Shown here piece after piece: positions 24,605-31,886 of a stretch of 43,108 nucleotides of DNA. Every line of letters starts with the position of its first letter. Positions within the stretch are counted from its first letter, which is position 1. Source of the DNA: Candidatus Fermentithermobacillaceae bacterium (GTDB lineage Bacteria; Bacillota; Sulfobacillia; Fermentithermobacillales; DUSS01); assembly GCA_020725645.1 (NCBI GenBank), contig DYEQ01000029.1:1-43108 (forward strand), in the 5' to 3' direction. A program made the translations under genes and the position numbers. The notes under the pieces were generated by a model. That model was given only the letters and a program-made list of their open reading frames with translations. It did not search any database and was not told the DNA's origin.

Positions 24605-25225
24605 ATGGAAGCCCTTTCAAAGCAGTCACAGAGAATACGATGGAAAGATGGAAAAGAACAGGAACTGGCCGAATTCATGAAAGCCCGGATCGACGCTGGT
24701 ATGAGCATCACAGATGCTCTTAAAGCGTTTGCCCAGGAGAACGGCATCTCCTGGCTCACCGCGCGGTGGAAATATTATCAGATGCAACGCAAGAAAGACT
24801 CCCGGGCAGCGACGGAAACGGCCAAGCCGGTCCGGCGCGGCGTCCGGCGCCAAGGCGCGGTTAAGGGCGAGGGGCAATTCCTCGAGTCGCTTCAGCGGTT
24901 CATCGGGGCGTCCAAAGCCTCGGGGGTTGATATCCTTCCCCTGGTCAAGGGACTTGCCCGCTTCGCCACGTTGGCTGAGGAGGGCGCAAAGCTCAGAACC
25001 AGGATAGAGGAAACCGAACGGGAAAAGCAGGCCCTCCTAGCTGAGCTTCAGCGTCGAAGATTCGAGTCGGGCGAATTCGAGGATCACTTGAAAGCTCTTC
25101 TCAAGCAGATCGACGAATGGCTCGGCAAAGGCGAGGTGGATAGGATCCAGTACCTCACGGAATTCGCAAACGGACTCAAGCGTGAGATGGAACACGTCCG
25201 CCGGGTCATCGAGCCAACCGCTTGA
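24605..25225 (+). CDS. RsfA-like (Myb/SANT-type) putative sporulation regulator with coiled coil
   Basis: The frame is open from 24392, but the ATG at 24605 after AAAGGAG is the clear start (206 aa). Residues 10-63 form a tri-helical DNA-binding-like unit with spaced aromatics (IRWKDGKEQELAEFMKARID; SWLTARWKYYQM), resembling B. subtilis RsfA and Myb/SANT domains. A basic linker follows, then a coiled coil from about 115 to 200 (KLRTRIEETEREKQALLAEL). The name rests on pattern and context; the sequence could be a separate regulator family. The PBP gene starts 18 bases after its stop, so both are probably expressed together in the forespore. Confidence 0.6.
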   Translation: MEALSKQSQRIRWKDGKEQELAEFMKARIDAGMSITDALKAFAQENGISWLTARWKYYQMQRKKDSRAATETAKPVRRGVRRQGAVKGEGQFLESLQRFIGASKASGVDILPLVKGLARFATLAEEGAKLRTRIEETEREKQALLAELQRRRFESGEFEDHLKALLKQIDEWLGKGEVDRIQYLTEFANGLKREMEHVRRVIEPTA

Positions 25226-25243
25226 GGGGAAAATACCTCTGGA

Positions 25244-26968
25244 ATGATCAAGAGACGAGCTCAGCGGAAAGAAGCGGAGATCATCGCCGGCCGGCTCAAG
25301 CTCCTTAGAACCTCGGCCGGCGTAGCGATCTTTTGCCTTCTTATCGTATGTTTCAACTACCAAATCGTCGGTAGGGTAGCAGGGAGAAGTCTTCTAACCC
25401 TCGCCCGGCACCAGCGTCTTGAGAGGATTTCCGCGGGGATACCACGGGGGAACATCCTTGACCGGTATGGTGTGCCGTTAACCGACCCGGGATGGGGGGC
25501 AGCTTGCGTCGTATTTCCTCAACTCGCCGGCGACTCAGAAAGGGTCGTAAAAGCTTTAGAGCAGGTCTTCGGAAAAGGGTTGGTTTTGCCCGAAAGCAGT
25601 CAGTGGTCGAAGGGGAGCCCCATAAGAATAGCTGGAGACCTCAGCAGTCAGACTGCGCAGGCGCTCATCGCGTTAAACTGGAGGGGGCTTGACGGAGTAT
25701 ATGTGGTCCCGGAAGAACGGAGGTACGGTCCGGAGTCATTAGCCCGCCACGTCGTGGGCTACGTTCCCCGTAACGCATACTTCGATCCCGCCGATAACGT
25801 CGGCCAGATGGGGCTGGAGAGGTACCTTGACGAAGCGCTCAAAGGCGGAGATGCGTCGTGGGTGGGCGTGGTACTGGCCGGAGACCGCTCCGTCTTTCCC
25901 GGCTCGTCGGTAAGGATCGGCGCGGGTCTTCTGCCGCCCAAAGATGTACGGACCACCATCGACGGGCGCATTCAGCGGATCGTCGAAAGGACGATGGACA
26001 ACTCCGGAGTTTCAAAAGGCGCCGTGGTGGTCCTCGATATAAACACAGGCGAGGTGCTGGCTATGGCCTCAAGACCGGATTTCCAGCAAGATAAGCCGGA
26101 GGCCAGCATCGGGCTGGAAAGCGCCCCCTTTGTCAACAGGGCGATATCCGCTTTCATGCCCGGATCGGTATACAAGACGGTGATCGTCGCCGCAGCCCTT
26201 GAAAGCGGGGCTATCCGTCCCGGCGAGCGCTTTCAGTGCGACGGATCGATCAAAGTAGGGGATAGGGAGATCAAATGTACGAGAGCTCACGGCGAGATCA
26301 CTCTCAAAGAGGCTCTCGCTCATTCATGCAACTGCGCTTTGATAGAGATTGCTCTCAAAACCGGGCGGGAGAAGCTCTTGGAGTTTTCGGAGAGAGCCGG
26401 GTTTGGAAAGCTCACCGGAATCGAACTTCTGGAGGAAAGCCCGGGTTACCTGCCGAGGGTATGGGAGATGCTCGGGGGTGACGTGGCCAATTTCGCCATA
26501 GGTCAGGGCTACCTGGGGGTTACTCCCCTCCAAATGGCCGTGTTTTTCCGGGCCATCGTAACTGGCGAGATTGACCGTCCCACTCTTCTTTTACCCGGTA
26601 GCGGGGAAGAACCGGAACAAAAGGTGGGGCGCCCAGGGGCGGCGGAAACCTCCGTCCGAAACCCGGCGCCCCGGAAGGGCACGAGGATCATATCTTTGGA
26701 GACTTCGAAACTTTTGAGGGAATCTCTGCTTTGCGGCACCACTACCGGTACCGGCGAGCTCGCTTGGGTTCCCAGATCCGGTTCGGCGGGGAAAACCGGC
26801 ACTGCGGAAGTTGGAGAGGACCGTTTGCCCCATGCGTGGTTCGTCGGGTTCTACCCTCTCGTATCCCCGGAATATGTGATCTGCGTTTTCGTGGAAAACG
26901 GAGGGGAAGGTCCGGCGGTGGCAGCTCCGTTGTTCCGGGAAATCGCCCTGGGGATCCTTGCTCGCTGA
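25244..26968 (+). CDS. class B penicillin-binding protein (PBP2/SpoVD-like transpeptidase)
   Basis: A membrane-anchored D,D-transpeptidase that cross-links peptidoglycan. Residues 21-38 are the single membrane helix. The dimerisation domain shows RGNILDRYGVPL and GQMGLERYLDEAL. The transpeptidase domain has all three motifs: Ser308-V-Y-Lys311, Ser361-C-N and KTGTAEVG near 519. 574 aa without PASTA repeats. The ribosome site (GAGGGG) is 14 bases from the ATG and may pair with CCTC in a small hairpin, so initiation could be weak or coupled to the upstream regulator gene. Context suggests a sporulation-specific PBP; SpoVD, PbpB or a YkuA-like elongation PBP cannot be separated by eye. Confidence 0.88.
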   Translation: MIKRRAQRKEAEIIAGRLKLLRTSAGVAIFCLLIVCFNYQIVGRVAGRSLLTLARHQRLERISAGIPRGNILDRYGVPLTDPGWGAACVVFPQLAGDSERVVKALEQVFGKGLVLPESSQWSKGSPIRIAGDLSSQTAQALIALNWRGLDGVYVVPEERRYGPESLARHVVGYVPRNAYFDPADNVGQMGLERYLDEALKGGDASWVGVVLAGDRSVFPGSSVRIGAGLLPPKDVRTTIDGRIQRIVERTMDNSGVSKGAVVVLDINTGEVLAMASRPDFQQDKPEASIGLESAPFVNRAISAFMPGSVYKTVIVAAALESGAIRPGERFQCDGSIKVGDREIKCTRAHGEITLKEALAHSCNCALIEIALKTGREKLLEFSERAGFGKLTGIELLEESPGYLPRVWEMLGGDVANFAIGQGYLGVTPLQMAVFFRAIVTGEIDRPTLLLPGSGEEPEQKVGRPGAAETSVRNPAPRKGTRIISLETSKLLRESLLCGTTTGTGELAWVPRSGSAGKTGTAEVGEDRLPHAWFVGFYPLVSPEYVICVFVENGGEGPAVAAPLFREIALGILAR

Positions 26969-27058
26969 GTTCCCGTACCTAACGAACCCCATCCCGTGCA
27001 GGTGTTATTTGTGGTAGGATGAGATCGTTCGAAGCCATCTGGGAAGGGATCGTGCGCC

Positions 27059-28465
27059 ATGCTCGTCGTTTACCTCATCATATGGGTCATAGATATCGTC
27101 GGGTGGAAAAAGCTATCGCGGCTTTTATGGTCAAAGGTGGCGGTGGCGGGGGCGCCCGATTATATCGTATCCATGGCGGCGAGAAAGCTCGTGACATCCG
27201 GGGCGACGGCTGAGGCCGAGAGACTATGTCGGGAGCATCTCCGGTACCGGCCGGCGATCCGGGTGGGAAGGATCCTCATAAACGTCCTCCTGCGGGATGG
27301 TAGAGCTAACGAAGCTGCCGGGGTAGCTCGTACGCTTGTAAAAGCTCATCCTGAAAATCCGTGGGTGAGATTTCTGTGGGGCGACATACACTACTTCTTC
27401 ATGAACGATGAAGACACGGCCAGGGCCATCTATTACGACGCACTAGAGGTGGCGCGGAAATCCCCGGATTCTCGAAAAGCGCTGAAGGTCGCCTATAAGA
27501 GAGTGTATCCCTTCCTGGAAAAGGAGGGCCGTTACGAGGAAGCCGCCGAGATACTCGAAGAGTTCATGCTGACCAGGGCCTCCAATTTCCACGACGTTGA
27601 ATTCTTAGCTCTCTACAACATACTGCGTAAGCTCGAAAGGGTCTCCGAGGCAAGAGAGGTGTTGAAGGAAGGCATAAAGGCTTATCCTCCATCGAAAGAC
27701 CTGAGAAAAGCTTGGGAAGAATCGGGCTTGGGCGGCGTGGAAGACCTGCCTCCGGTTCCGAAAAGAGGTAAGCCGGTGCCACCCGGCGTAGCTGTCGTGC
27801 CCGTCAAGACCAGGCTGTTTACAGAGGTAGACGACCCGGTCCAGGCCGTGTCCTCGGTGGTAAAGGACGTTCTTCCGGGAGACATCGTGACGGTCTCATC
27901 TTGCGTTACCGGGGTAATGGAAGGCAGATTTTTGATGGAAGGATCATGGATGCCCGGATTCCTGGCAAGGTTCTTTTCCGGGCTGGTTGACCAAAAGAAC
28001 CCTCCTTACGGAGGCGCCGCTCCCCTGGCGAACCCTCTTTCCATGCAACTTCTCGTCGAGGAGATCGGCACGTTGAGGCTTCTTTTTGCTGGCGTAGCCG
28101 GGGCTTTAGGCAAATTGTTCGGGCAAAAGGGCTGGTTCTACGTGGTCGCGGGTCCTGATTCCGCCCTGATAGATGACGTCCCGGGGAGTCTTCCTCCTTA
28201 CGACTATTACTGCGTGATGGGGCCGGAAAACTCCTTCCGGTTCAGCGAAAAGCTTAGCCGCGCTTTGGGGTGCGGCGCAGCGGTGATCGACGCAAACGAC
28301 GCCGGCATCGCCTGGGCGGTGGGATATTCCCGTGGTCTTAACAAAGACTGGCTTGAAGAAGTCATGTCATCGAACCCCGCGGGCAACCAGGAACAAAGAA
28401 CTCCCGTGGTGATATTGAGGGTGGAAGAAGAGCCTTCGCTGTCCCGCGGGAACGCCTCATCCTGA
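27059..28465 (+). CDS. TPR protein fused to a CofE-like (F420-0 glutamate ligase-like) domain
   Basis: A short hydrophobic N-terminus (VVYLIIWVIDIVGW) suggests membrane attachment. Residues ~35-225 are helical repeats of TPR type (AERLCREHLRYRPAIRVGRI; AARTLVKAHPENPWV-like; EEAAEILEEFM). After a proline linker, residues ~247-455 resemble the F420-0:gamma-glutamyl ligase (CofE) fold: VPVKTRLFTEVDDPVQAV, LPGDIVTVSS, YYCVMGPENS and AAVIDANDAG. Bacillota are not known to make F420 generally and no other F420 gene is near, so the domain may ligate glutamate to something else or only bind nucleotide. The gene lies between the PBP and sigK. Its function is unknown. Confidence 0.72.
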   Translation: MLVVYLIIWVIDIVGWKKLSRLLWSKVAVAGAPDYIVSMAARKLVTSGATAEAERLCREHLRYRPAIRVGRILINVLLRDGRANEAAGVARTLVKAHPENPWVRFLWGDIHYFFMNDEDTARAIYYDALEVARKSPDSRKALKVAYKRVYPFLEKEGRYEEAAEILEEFMLTRASNFHDVEFLALYNILRKLERVSEAREVLKEGIKAYPPSKDLRKAWEESGLGGVEDLPPVPKRGKPVPPGVAVVPVKTRLFTEVDDPVQAVSSVVKDVLPGDIVTVSSCVTGVMEGRFLMEGSWMPGFLARFFSGLVDQKNPPYGGAAPLANPLSMQLLVEEIGTLRLLFAGVAGALGKLFGQKGWFYVVAGPDSALIDDVPGSLPPYDYYCVMGPENSFRFSEKLSRALGCGAAVIDANDAGIAWAVGYSRGLNKDWLEEVMSSNPAGNQEQRTPVVILRVEEEPSLSRGNASS

Positions 28466-28543
28466 AGGCAGGAGATTTGCTCCAAACCTTTTTCTGCGGA
28501 AGGCACGAGATTTATCTTCTCAGTCTTTCCCTCAGTGGCGGGA

Positions 28544-28572
28544 GAACCTTCTCCGCGGGAGCTGCATACGAT
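28544..28572 (+). promoter_or_regulatory. SigE-like mother-cell promoter of sigK
   Basis: GAACCTT (28544-28550) shares five of seven positions with the SigE -35 (KMATATT). Fourteen bases later CATACGAT (28565-28572) matches seven of eight positions of the -10 (CATACAMT). sigK is SigE-dependent in B. subtilis. A partial inverted repeat (GCGGGAGAA/TTCTCCGC) overlaps the -35. Confidence 0.5.
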
Positions 28573-28629
28573 AGAAGGGTTTCGCCCCGTCTAGACTGGA
28601 TACTTTGTCCTCAAACGGAGGGAAGGACG

Positions 28630-29319
28630 ATGTGGAACGCTCTTGCGGAACTCGCCTCCGAACTCCTGAAGATCCTCGAGCACGCGGTAGGTTATTTTAC
28701 GGCCAACCGCTTCCCCCACCCCCTCAGCGAGGAGGAGGAGAGAAAACAGATCGAGGCATGCCGAAAAGGTGACCGGAATGCCAGAAACACTCTGATCGAA
28801 CACAACTTGAGGCTTGTCGCGCACATCGTTAAGAAATTCGACCCATCTCCTCAGGACGTGGAAGATCTGATTTCCATAGGAACCATCGGATTGTGTAAAG
28901 CTGTCAACACTTATGAAACGGACAAAGGCACCAGGCTGGCCACTTACGCATCTAAATGCATCGAAAATGAAATCCTCATGCACCTCAGGGCCTCCAAGCC
29001 CCTCAAGAACAAGGTCTACCTGTTCGACCCGGTCAACGCCGACGGTGGGGACGGCGAGGTATCTTACATCGACGTTGTCAAGGACGAGGAACCCGACGTT
29101 TCGGAGATAGTTTCGGACAAGGAGGAAGCCCGGGATATAGTAAGACGCTTCGGCGTGCTGGACGAGAGGGAAAGGCTCGTTCTCGAGCTTAGATACGGGC
29201 TTTCGGGCAAACGCAAAACCCAAAAGGAAATAGCGAAGCTGCTGGGAATCTCCAGGTCCTACGTGAGCAGGATCGAGAAAAGGGCTCTCGCCAAACTGGG
29301 GAAAGTTTTTGAAAACTAG
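28630..29319 (+). CDS. sigK: RNA polymerase sporulation sigma factor SigK
   Basis: The late mother-cell sigma factor directing coat and maturation genes. The ATG at 28630, with GGAGG eight bases upstream, gives 229 aa. A hydrophobic pro-sequence-like N-terminus (ALAELASELLKILEHAVGYF) precedes NRFPHPLSEEEE, matching pro-SigK. Region 2 reads ARNTLIEHNLRLVAHIVKKF then DLISIGTIGLCKAVNTYE and TRLATYASKCIENEILMHLR; region 4 reads TQKEIAKLLGISRSYVSRIE. The gene is uninterrupted: no skin element. Activation probably needs removal of the N-terminus. It ends only five bases from the convergent yqeG stop. A mix-up with SigE is possible but the FPxPLS block favours SigK. Confidence 0.92.
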   Translation: MWNALAELASELLKILEHAVGYFTANRFPHPLSEEEERKQIEACRKGDRNARNTLIEHNLRLVAHIVKKFDPSPQDVEDLISIGTIGLCKAVNTYETDKGTRLATYASKCIENEILMHLRASKPLKNKVYLFDPVNADGGDGEVSYIDVVKDEEPDVSEIVSDKEEARDIVRRFGVLDERERLVLELRYGLSGKRKTQKEIAKLLGISRSYVSRIEKRALAKLGKVFEN

Positions 29320-29324
29320 GTCCT

Positions 29325-29879
29325 CTAGCGGCCGTTTCGTGAACAGCTCGACCGTTCGCCGAGGCGGGCGAGGACGAGCTTTTCAAGGAACCGCATGAAC
29401 CTGGTGCCGACGAATTCCCGGTTTCCTATCCTGTCCACCAGGATCGTGTGACATCCAACGAGGTTTCCACCGAGCACATCTGTGAAGACCTGGTCTCCGA
29501 TAACGCAGGTGGAATGGGGTTGAGTGCCAAGAAGCTCGAGGGCATAGCGAAAGTACCGGACGATGGGTTTCCGCGCTCCGACGACAAGCCCTGTCCCCAG
29601 TTCGGAAGCGAGCTTTTCGATGGTCGGCGCAGGTCTCGCGTTGGTCAGGATGACCGTCCGGAATCCTTCGTCGTGGAGCCGGCGAAACCAATCCTTGAGC
29701 TCGCGGGCGACGGAATAGTCCCGCCAGGGAACGAGTGTGTTATCGAGGTCGCTGATTATACCCTGGATGCTCCTGGCTTTAAGCCACCGGAGATCGATGT
29801 CGTATATGCTCTTCACCCGCCATGACGGGGTGAGAAGCCGCACCGGCCCCCGCCGCGGCATCGTCGAAAGGTCGCTCAA
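29325..29879 (-). CDS. yqeG: YqeG-family HAD phosphatase
   Basis: HAD-IIIA hydrolase with motif I in GIISDLDNTLVPW, motif II in VILTNARP (Thr/Asn), a Lys in GARKPIVRYFRYAL, and motif III in VIGDQVFTDVLGGNLVGCHT. The family is related to phosphatidylglycerophosphate phosphatase GEP4, so a lipid-phosphate role is likely, though the bacterial substrate is unproven. The TTG at 29877-29879 follows AAGGAAGGGGT; the ATG six codons later lacks a site. The N-terminus is about ten residues longer than B. subtilis YqeG. It converges on sigK almost without a gap. Confidence 0.88.
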   Translation of the reverse strand: MSDLSTMPRRGPVRLLTPSWRVKSIYDIDLRWLKARSIQGIISDLDNTLVPWRDYSVARELKDWFRRLHDEGFRTVILTNARPAPTIEKLASELGTGLVVGARKPIVRYFRYALELLGTQPHSTCVIGDQVFTDVLGGNLVGCHTILVDRIGNREFVGTRFMRFLEKLVLARLGERSSCSRNGR

Positions 29880-30144
29880 AGGTTACCCCTTCCTTTCCCG
29901 TGTTTTCTCGAGCTTACCGCTCGCCCTTGCCCGGTACCCCTACGTTCGCGTTTCCCGTCGCCTTCTATTTATCATGTGTAGGTTTAAACTTGAACGTCTC
30001 CACGGCCATAACGGGCTTGCGACCTGATTACTTCGGTCAACCCCTTCCGTCCCATCTCAATAATCCCGGAGGAAATTCCGATGATCTCATTGGTACTGGG
30101 GCCGGCGCGGTCAGCGCGGGTCCGTCGCAAAATGGGGGAGGCAC

Positions 30145-30780
30145 ATGCTGAGGATCCTCTTGGTAGGCGGACGGACGGTTTGGCGCCTGGGGATTAAAAG
30201 CCTTTTGGAAGAGTCAGGTGAAGCCACCGTCACGCTATCCGGGCAAGAGGGGATGGTCCAGGGAAAGTTCGACGTCGTCGTATTCGATGCCGCTTCGTAT
30301 GGGGACAGGTGGGTGGAAAAGGCACTGGAAATTCAAAAAAAGTGTCCCGGAGCGGCGCTCGTCGCGGTCTTGCCCCGGTCGACGAAGGATGATCTCATGC
30401 TGGCGCTGGAAATAGGCGTGCGGGGATTCATCCAGCCTGAGGCCGACGACGGTGGACTCGTCGACGCGGTGAAGTGCGTTGCGCGGGGTAACGCCTTTAT
30501 GTCCCGGGCGTTTCTCGAAGAAGCCGGGATCCTTACGCTTCCCAAGGCGCAGTACTCTCCAAACCCCCAGCACAAGCTCACCGAACGGGAAAAAGAGATC
30601 CTTGACCTTCTGACCCGGGGACTTGCCAACAAGGAAATCGCGCAAGCTTTGTTCATTACCGAGAAGACGGTGAAAAACCACCTGTACCGTATGTTCAAAA
30701 AGCTCGGGGTTCAGGGGAGAACCCAGGCCGCCGTGTTCGCTATGAGTCTAGAGTCTCATAAAAATGAGTCTTTAGACTGA
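30145..30780 (+). CDS. NarL/LuxR-type regulator with degenerate receiver domain
   Basis: Residues 1-120 have the receiver layout (RILLVGGRTVWRLGIKSLLE; VVVFDAA; GVRGFIQPEADDGGLVDAV). The acidic pair normally after LLV is Gly8-Gly9, the conserved Lys of GYLLK is replaced by Pro98, and the Thr/Ser position is lost; only Asp48 remains. The C-terminal LuxR helix-turn-helix is complete: LTEREKEILDLLTRGLANKE then ALFITEKTVKNHLYRMFKKL. It probably binds DNA without phosphorylation, perhaps through ligand or dimer control. No histidine kinase is adjacent. A strong terminator follows. The preceding 265 bases (29880-30144) show no gene and no convincing promoter. Confidence 0.85.
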   Translation: MLRILLVGGRTVWRLGIKSLLEESGEATVTLSGQEGMVQGKFDVVVFDAASYGDRWVEKALEIQKKCPGAALVAVLPRSTKDDLMLALEIGVRGFIQPEADDGGLVDAVKCVARGNAFMSRAFLEEAGILTLPKAQYSPNPQHKLTEREKEILDLLTRGLANKEIAQALFITEKTVKNHLYRMFKKLGVQGRTQAAVFAMSLESHKNESLD

Positions 30781-30866
30781 TACTCAAATTCCCCGGTACT
30801 GCCGATTGTATGCATAGAAGTACGGCCGGCTGTCTACCCCCCTGGACAGCGGCCCAACTCCTTGGT

Positions 30867-30900
30867 ACCGGGTCCGTTGCGGACCCGGTCATTTTGTTTT
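30867..30900 (+). terminator. intrinsic terminator after the LuxR-type regulator
   Basis: ACCGGGTCCG (30867-30876) and CGGACCCGGT (30880-30889) form a perfect 10-bp stem with a TTG loop, followed by CATTTTGTTTT. It is the best intrinsic terminator in the window. The next ~165 bases, up to the tiny membrane protein gene, hold only a weak GGCCCA/TGGGCC stem. Confidence 0.88.
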
Positions 30901-31064
30901 GACACCTGAGCCACCCAATTTGAAGAGGCTCGTGGACGTACTCATTCCGCTCAGAACACGCCTTGCTGCAAGGCCCTTTTGAAATCTTCCCCGGTAGACC
31001 GGAAACGCCGGGACGCCGGAAGCTGGTGGGCCTACCTGCAGTGCTTGCGGCCCAATGCTTCCGG

Positions 31065-31238
31065 TCAAGGGTAGAATCCGTGCTGGTAATAGTAATACAG
31101 AGTAACCCCGGTCGAAACCAGGGCGAGGAAAATGGCCCATATGGCGCCCGGTTTGTTCCCTTTAGCCCAGAGGTCCCTGGCAAAGCCCAGCGTGTAAATG
31201 CCAATGATTACGGTGACCAGGATACCGGCGATGTGCAT
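31065..31238 (-). CDS. 57-residue two-helix membrane protein
   Basis: The minus-strand frame extends to 31340, but the ATG at 31236-31238 follows a textbook ribosome site (GAGGAGG, eight bases), and the 57-residue product is almost wholly membrane: helix 1 GILVTVIIGIYTLGF, a short polar turn (ARDLWAKGNKPG), helix 2 AIWAIFLALVSTGVTLYYYY. The positive turn suggests both ends face outside. I recognise no family. It stands alone between the regulator terminator and the trpS leader. Small proteins of this type often modulate a membrane complex, but nothing here says which. Confidence 0.65.
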   Translation of the reverse strand: MHIAGILVTVIIGIYTLGFARDLWAKGNKPGAIWAIFLALVSTGVTLYYYYQHGFYP

Positions 31239-31426
31239 GCGCAAACCTCCTCGTACGCTTTGATTTGAACCCACATTGTTTCCGGGATTAATATTCCTCG
31301 GGATTATGACCTGGTTCCAGCTCCCCGTCTGCAACTCCAATTCCTCAGCTGTTGGAGGTTTAGTTTTACTTCCGGCCTGAAAAGTCAGACTTCAAGCCCG
31401 TGGTGCAGGGTTGTCTAGGTCCCGGT

Positions 31427-31455
31427 TGCTTTTGAGCTGCCGGTCGTCTAAAATC
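31427..31455 (+). promoter_or_regulatory. SigA-type promoter of the trpS leader
   Basis: TTGCTT (31427-31432) and TAAAAT (31450-31455) are spaced by exactly 17 bases and lie just ahead of the T-box leader. Transcription should begin near 31462. Confidence 0.7.
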
Positions 31456-31461
31456 GGTATA

Positions 31462-31810
31462 AGAGGGAACATACTGAACTGAATAGACATCGATGATACC
31501 GGATCTTTGCAATGAACCGGAATAGTAGCCGGGGGACCTTTCAGCGAGCCGGCGGTGGGGTGCGAGTGCCGGTAAGGTGGTACCGGTGAATGGGCCGGGG
31601 AGCTTCCGGGCGAAAGCGCGACAGCAGAAACAGAAGAAAAAGCGCCGTTAAGCCCGGCGGTTTCTTCCGCCGTTAACGGGTAGAGGGTATTCTCCAGCGC
31701 GTCGCAAAACATGATCTGCTGCAAGGGGAGTACCCGCGTGGAGAGCGCCGTAAGCGAAGCCGGGTGGCACCGCGGAAGCACCGTCCCGTCGAGGGGCGGT
31801 TTTTCGTTTT
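31462..31810 (+). promoter_or_regulatory. T-box riboswitch controlling trpS (tRNA-Trp sensing)
   Basis: A T-box leader binds uncharged tRNA: the specifier codon pairs with the anticodon, and the T-box bulge pairs with the acceptor end, forming an antiterminator. Stem I features are visible: GAATAGTAG near 31520, CAGCGAGCCGGCGGTGGGGT from about 31541 and GCGAG at 31562-31566. The specifier TGG is most likely at 31591-31593 in GTGAATGGGCC, with TGG at 31578-31580 as an alternative. The core T-box GGGTGGCACCGCGG is at 31762-31775, followed by the terminator. It should raise trpS expression when charged tRNA-Trp is scarce. Its 5' edge is set from the promoter. Confidence 0.93.
31781..31810 (+). 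terminator. T-box leader terminator
   Basis: CCGTCCC (31781-31787) pairs with GGGGCGG (31793-31799) around GTCGA, with one T-G wobble, followed by TTTTTCGTTTT. It starts right after the T-box sequence, with which an antiterminator would compete. Confidence 0.88.
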
Positions 31811-31886
31811 CACCCGGTCGCTGGCGTGTCGGTTCTCGGTATCACGCTGGCCATCGGAGGGCCGGGCGAAAAGGAGGTTCGAGGGG

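Noticed and set aside
28630-29319. Skin-type interruption of sigK
   Set aside because: The frame is continuous through regions 2 and 4; no recombinase gene is near.
30740-31204. 154-residue minus-strand frame across the LuxR terminator
   Set aside because: It overlaps the strong terminator and the small membrane protein gene, has shadow-like composition and no ribosome site.
31764-31886. Upstream extension of the trpS frame into the leader
   Set aside because: The added residues would be encoded by the T-box and its terminator. The AAGGAGGT-preceded ATG at 31887 gives the family N-terminus.
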